From Dorea phocaeensis (lineage in GTDB: Bacteria; Bacillota; Clostridia; Lachnospirales; Lachnospiraceae), in assembly GCF_900240315.1 (NCBI RefSeq), contig NZ_OEPZ01000001.1, positions 558,001-622,000 on the forward strand: 64,000 bases of DNA, in the 5' to 3' direction. The stretch's first letter is position 1, and each line of letters begins with the position of its first letter. Under the pieces are notes generated by a model. It saw only the letters and a list, made by a program, of their open reading frames with translations, made no database searches and had not been told where the DNA came from. Made by a program: the position numbers and the translations under genes. Shown in pieces: positions 61,473 to 64,000 of the stretch.

Positions 61473-62863
61473 TTTACACCTTCTCTGGTATCTTCCAGAA
61501 CAATTCCTTTTTCCAACAGTTCATCACGGATTGCATCTGCTCTCGCAAAATCTTTTGCCTTTCTTGCAACCTGACGTTCCTCGATCAGCTTTTCAATATC
61601 TTCTGCAAGGATTTCCTCTTTTTTATCCACAATAAGACCTAACACGTCGGTTAATTTCACCAACAGATCGAATAAATTCTTGAGATACTCCTTGGAGCTT
61701 TCTCCATCTGTATTGGTATTGATATATTTTACCAGATCAAATACGGATGCGACCGCATCTGCCGTATTAAAGTCATCGTCCATCGCCGCTTCAAAGCCAT
61801 CTACAAACGCATCTGTTTTCGCATAAGCTTCCTTCTCTTCTGCTGTCATAGCTTCCGCTTTCGCATTCTTCATCAGATACTTTAAGTTATCTGCTGCATT
61901 TACGATTCGCTCCAACGCATTTTTAGAAGACTCCATCAGATCTGCACTGAAGTTCAGCGGACTTCTGTAGTGCGCGCTCAGCATAAAGAACCGAAGCACC
62001 TGAAGATCATACTGCTCACTGATTTCTCGAACCGTACGGAAATTGCCAAGAGATTTGCTCATCTTATGGTTATCGATATTCAAAAATGCATTGTGCATCC
62101 AGTATTTTGCAAATTCTTTGCCGTTAGCAGCTTCACTTTGCGCAATTTCATTTTCATGGTGAGGGAATACCAAATCCTCTCCACCTGCATGAATATCAAT
62201 CTGCTCGCCCAGATATTTCTTAGACATCACAGAACACTCAATATGCCAGCCCGGACGTCCGTCACACCATGGAGACTGCCATGCCGGCTCTCCCTCTTTT
62301 TTCGGTTTCCAAAGCACAAAGTCCAGCGGATCTTCCTTCTCATCCTCTCCGGTTACCAAAAGAGAACGCTCTCCGGAACGCAGATCATCCAAGTTCTTGT
62401 GGGATAACTTTCCGTATTCTTTAAACTGTCTGGTACGGAAGTACACGGTACCGTTCTTCTCATAGGCATATCCCTTATCAATCAATGTCTGAATCATCTC
62501 TACCATGCCGCAGATCTCTTCTGTTGCAAGAGGATGCTTGGTGGCAGGTTTTACATTCATGCCAGCCATATCTTTCTTACATTCCTCAATAAAACGTTTG
62601 GATACCTCATCTGCAGAGGTGCCTTCTTCAATCGCTTTTTTGATAATCTTATCGTCCACATCGGTAAAGTTGGATACATAATTAACATCATATCCCTTGT
62701 ATTCAAAATAGCGTCTTACCGTATCGAATACGATCATCGGTCTTGCATTTCCGATATGGATAAAATTGTACACGGTCGGACCGCACACATACATTTTTAC
62801 CTTTCCTTCCTCCAACGGAACAAATTCTTCTTTTCTCTTTGTCAACGTATTATATAATTTCAT
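61457..62863 (-). CDS. cysS: Cysteinyl-tRNA synthetase
   Basis: CysRS, 468 residues, class I monomer. HIGH as FIHIGNARP after [10 protein letters not shown] (zinc Cys), KMSKSLGNF and the C-terminal DALR-type domain are present. The ATG at 62863 is favoured over 62887, because the ribosome site GGAGGA falls inside the longer form. It overlaps cysE by 14 nt. Its expression is placed under the Cys T-box via cysE. Confidence 0.95.
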   Translation of the reverse strand: MKLYNTLTKRKEEFVPLEEGKVKMYVCGPTVYNFIHIGNARPMIVFDTVRRYFEYKGYDVNYVSNFTDVDDKIIKKAIEEGTSADEVSKRFIEECKKDMAGMNVKPATKHPLATEEICGMVEMIQTLIDKGYAYEKNGTVYFRTRQFKEYGKLSHKNLDDLRSGERSLLVTGEDEKEDPLDFVLWKPKKEGEPAWQSPWCDGRPGWHIECSVMSKKYLGEQIDIHAGGEDLVFPHHENEIAQSEAANGKEFAKYWMHNAFLNIDNHKMSKSLGNFRTVREISEQYDLQVLRFFMLSAHYRSPLNFSADLMESSKNALERIVNAADNLKYLMKNAKAEAMTAEEKEAYAKTDAFVDGFEAAMDDDFNTADAVASVFDLVKYINTNTDGESSKEYLKNLFDLLVKLTDVLGLIVDKKEEILAEDIEKLIEERQVARKAKDFARADAIRDELLEKGIVLEDTREGVKWKKA

Positions 62864-63557
62864 GACTGTCTTCTCCTCCTTCGTCAATCTTCTCTTTGCT
62901 TTTTAAACACTTCATATGCTTCTCCATCTCATAGATCTGCTGGTGAAGCTTCAAGTTCTCAGACTGAAGCTGTTCAATCTCGCTGCTGATCGGGTCAGGC
63001 AGATGCACCTGATCCATATCCATCCGCGGCAGTCTTTCATTATCCCTCTTTACAATACGACCGGGAACACCAACCACGGTACAATTCGGCGGCACTTCTT
63101 TTAACACGACAGAACCGGCTCCGATCTTCGAGTTTTTCCCAATGGTAAAAGATCCAAGAACTTTTGCCCCGGCACTGACCATCACATTATCCTTCAGAGT
63201 CGGATGGCGCTTTCCCTGCTCCTTTCCGGTACCCCCAAGGGTTACACCCTGATACAGCGTCACATTATCTCCTAACTCCGCTGTCTCCCCGATGATCACG
63301 CCGCTTCCGTGATCGATAAACAGACCTTTCCCGATAGTTGCTCCCGGATGAATCTCAATTCCTGTCTTCCTAACTGCCCGCTGAGACACCCATCTGGCCA
63401 GGAAATAATGCTTCTTCAAATACAGCTTATGAGCCACCCGGTAACGCATAATTGCTTTAAAACTCGGATATAAAAATACTTCCATATTCGACTTAATCGC
63501 CGGATCCCGTTCCCGAATCACTTGAATTTCTTCTCTTACATACGATATGATCCCCAT
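62850..63557 (-). CDS. cysE: Serine O-acetyltransferase
   Basis: CysE, 235 residues, makes O-acetylserine for cysteine synthesis. The helical N-terminus is followed by left-handed beta-helix hexapeptides: [53 protein letters not shown]. The C-terminus (from about 190) is a long Glu-rich coiled coil unlike E. coli CysE. The ATG at 63557 has GGAAAGGAAG. It is first behind the Cys T-box. Confidence 0.94.
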   Translation of the reverse strand: MGIISYVREEIQVIRERDPAIKSNMEVFLYPSFKAIMRYRVAHKLYLKKHYFLARWVSQRAVRKTGIEIHPGATIGKGLFIDHGSGVIIGETAELGDNVTLYQGVTLGGTGKEQGKRHPTLKDNVMVSAGAKVLGSFTIGKNSKIGAGSVVLKEVPPNCTVVGVPGRIVKRDNERLPRMDMDQVHLPDPISSEIEQLQSENLKLHQQIYEMEKHMKCLKSKEKIDEGGEDSHEII

Positions 63558-63578
63558 GCCGTGCGCTTCCTTTCCATA

Positions 63579-63860
63579 AAAATAAAAAATTCGTCTCCTG
63601 AATAATTCAAGAGACGAATTCAATCCGCGGTTCCACTCTTCTAAAGGCTCCAGATCTGATCATCCGTATAAGCCTCCACTTGATACACGTAACGTGTGTA
63701 ATTCCCGTATCCGGCTACCTGGGATCTCTCCCGCTCGCCAGATCAACTCCCGGATGCACTTCACAGCCATTTCACCGAAAACTGCTTTCAGCCGGTGACA
63801 GTTTCTCTCTGTCGGATCCATTATCTGCTACTCTTTCCGTTCTAAGTCTTTTTCGTATAC
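63579..63860 (-). promoter_or_regulatory. Cysteine T-box leader
   Basis: On the minus strand AAAGAGTAGC (stem I), GTGAAGTGCATCC at the specifier (TGC = Cys; 63756-63758), T-box motif GAGTGGAACCGCGG (63625-63638) and terminator (arms 63611-63620 and 63588-63597) with TTTTTTATTTTT. It controls cysE-cysS-mrnC. Confidence 0.93.
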
Positions 63861-63865
63861 ATTAT

Positions 63866-63894
63866 ATATTATGCGAAAAAGACTCATTTGTCAA
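63866..63894 (-). promoter_or_regulatory. Promoter of the Cys T-box operon
   Basis: Minus strand TTGACA (63889-63894), 17 bp, TAATAT (63866-63871). Confidence 0.8.
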
Positions 63895-63899
63895 ATAAA

Positions 63900-64000
63900 T
63901 TAAAACGTTATCTCCACTTTAAATAAGTCTGCTTCTGTCTCTATCTGCATTTCCCCTTTCTGCAATTCCACAAAACTTTTGACAATCGCAAGTCCCAGAC
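63900..64000 (-). CDS. Histidine kinase, C-terminal fragment
   Basis: The last 32 codons of a gene entering from the right edge. Translation gives LGLAIVKSFVELQKGEMQIE and then TEADLFKVEITF with TAA at 63900-63902. LGLAIVK is the tail of the G2 box in HATPase_c sensor kinases. The sensor domain and partner are outside the window. Confidence 0.75.
   Translation of the reverse strand, partial: LGLAIVKSFVELQKGEMQIETEADLFKVEITF

Noticed and set aside
1-64000. CRISPR arrays, insertion sequences, prophage
   Set aside because: No spaced repeat array, transposase, terminase, portal or capsid-like gene was seen; the single recombinase-like gene lacks catalytic residues and mobile context.

Overview
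The window reads as chromosomal DNA of a low-to-mid GC, endospore-forming Firmicute of the class Clostridia, most likely a gut Lachnospiraceae. The reasons are the ylxM-ffh-rpsP-khpA-rimM-trmD-rplS order, tRNA-sensing T-box leaders, infC-rpmI-rplT with a probable ATT start, a GerA/SpoVAF-type spore gene, sigH next to rlmB, a Mini-RNase III gene, a Cys/Gly-rich small protein of a kind seen in this family, and strong AGGAGG ribosome sites. No prophage, insertion sequence or CRISPR array is visible. Species cannot be fixed from the sequence alone.

Layout. 1-7.6 kb: two minus-strand translation/secretion operons (ylxM to rplS; then lepB, rbgA, lepB, rnhB, yraN, pgeF). 7.7-9.8 kb: lineage-specific small genes (J-domain protein, Cys/Gly-rich repeat protein, a 47-residue ORF, two Met-rich unknowns). 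9.8-11.2 kb: a hotdog thioesterase and a TruA-like enzyme with an altered catalytic motif. 11.2-19.2 kb: a four-carbon acid-sugar catabolic locus with a GntP permease, a PdxA2-type dehydrogenase, two DUF1537 kinases, a HIBADH-family dehydrogenase, and a regulator at each end (DeoR, GntR/FCD). 19.3-29 kb: patatin, ABC-F, trpS, luxS, a cysteine hydrolase and a heterodimeric ABC exporter. 29-30.4 kb: infC-rpmI-rplT behind an attenuator. 30.6-45.6 kb: transporters (NSS, MATE, T-box-controlled ABC importer, AGCS, AI-2E type), a spore gene, dut, a degenerate tyrosine recombinase and metAA. 45.7-57.7 kb: thrS sharing a threonine T-box with an aldo/keto reductase, purA, cls, a MocR regulator and glnS. 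57.9-64 kb: rlmB-sigH, tRNA-Thr(GGT), a MATE pump, cysteine-T-box-controlled cysE-cysS-mrnC, and the tail of a histidine kinase.

How the parts fit. Three T-box leaders couple uncharged tRNA to transport or synthetase expression. The Thr leader has specifier ACC, which matches the tRNA-Thr(GGT) gene in this window. The acid-sugar locus looks like two separately controlled modules: DUF1537 kinase-PdxA2-GntP behind a promoter with repeated decamers, and dehydrogenase-DUF1537 kinase behind a promoter with a perfect 14-bp palindrome placed where the divergent GntR/FCD protein could bind. The most unusual points are the Asp-to-Glu change in the TruA catalytic motif, the recombinase lacking several catalytic residues, the T-box/aldo-keto reductase/thrS arrangement, the Cys/Gly repeat protein, and small ORFs whose 3' ends run into terminator hairpins.
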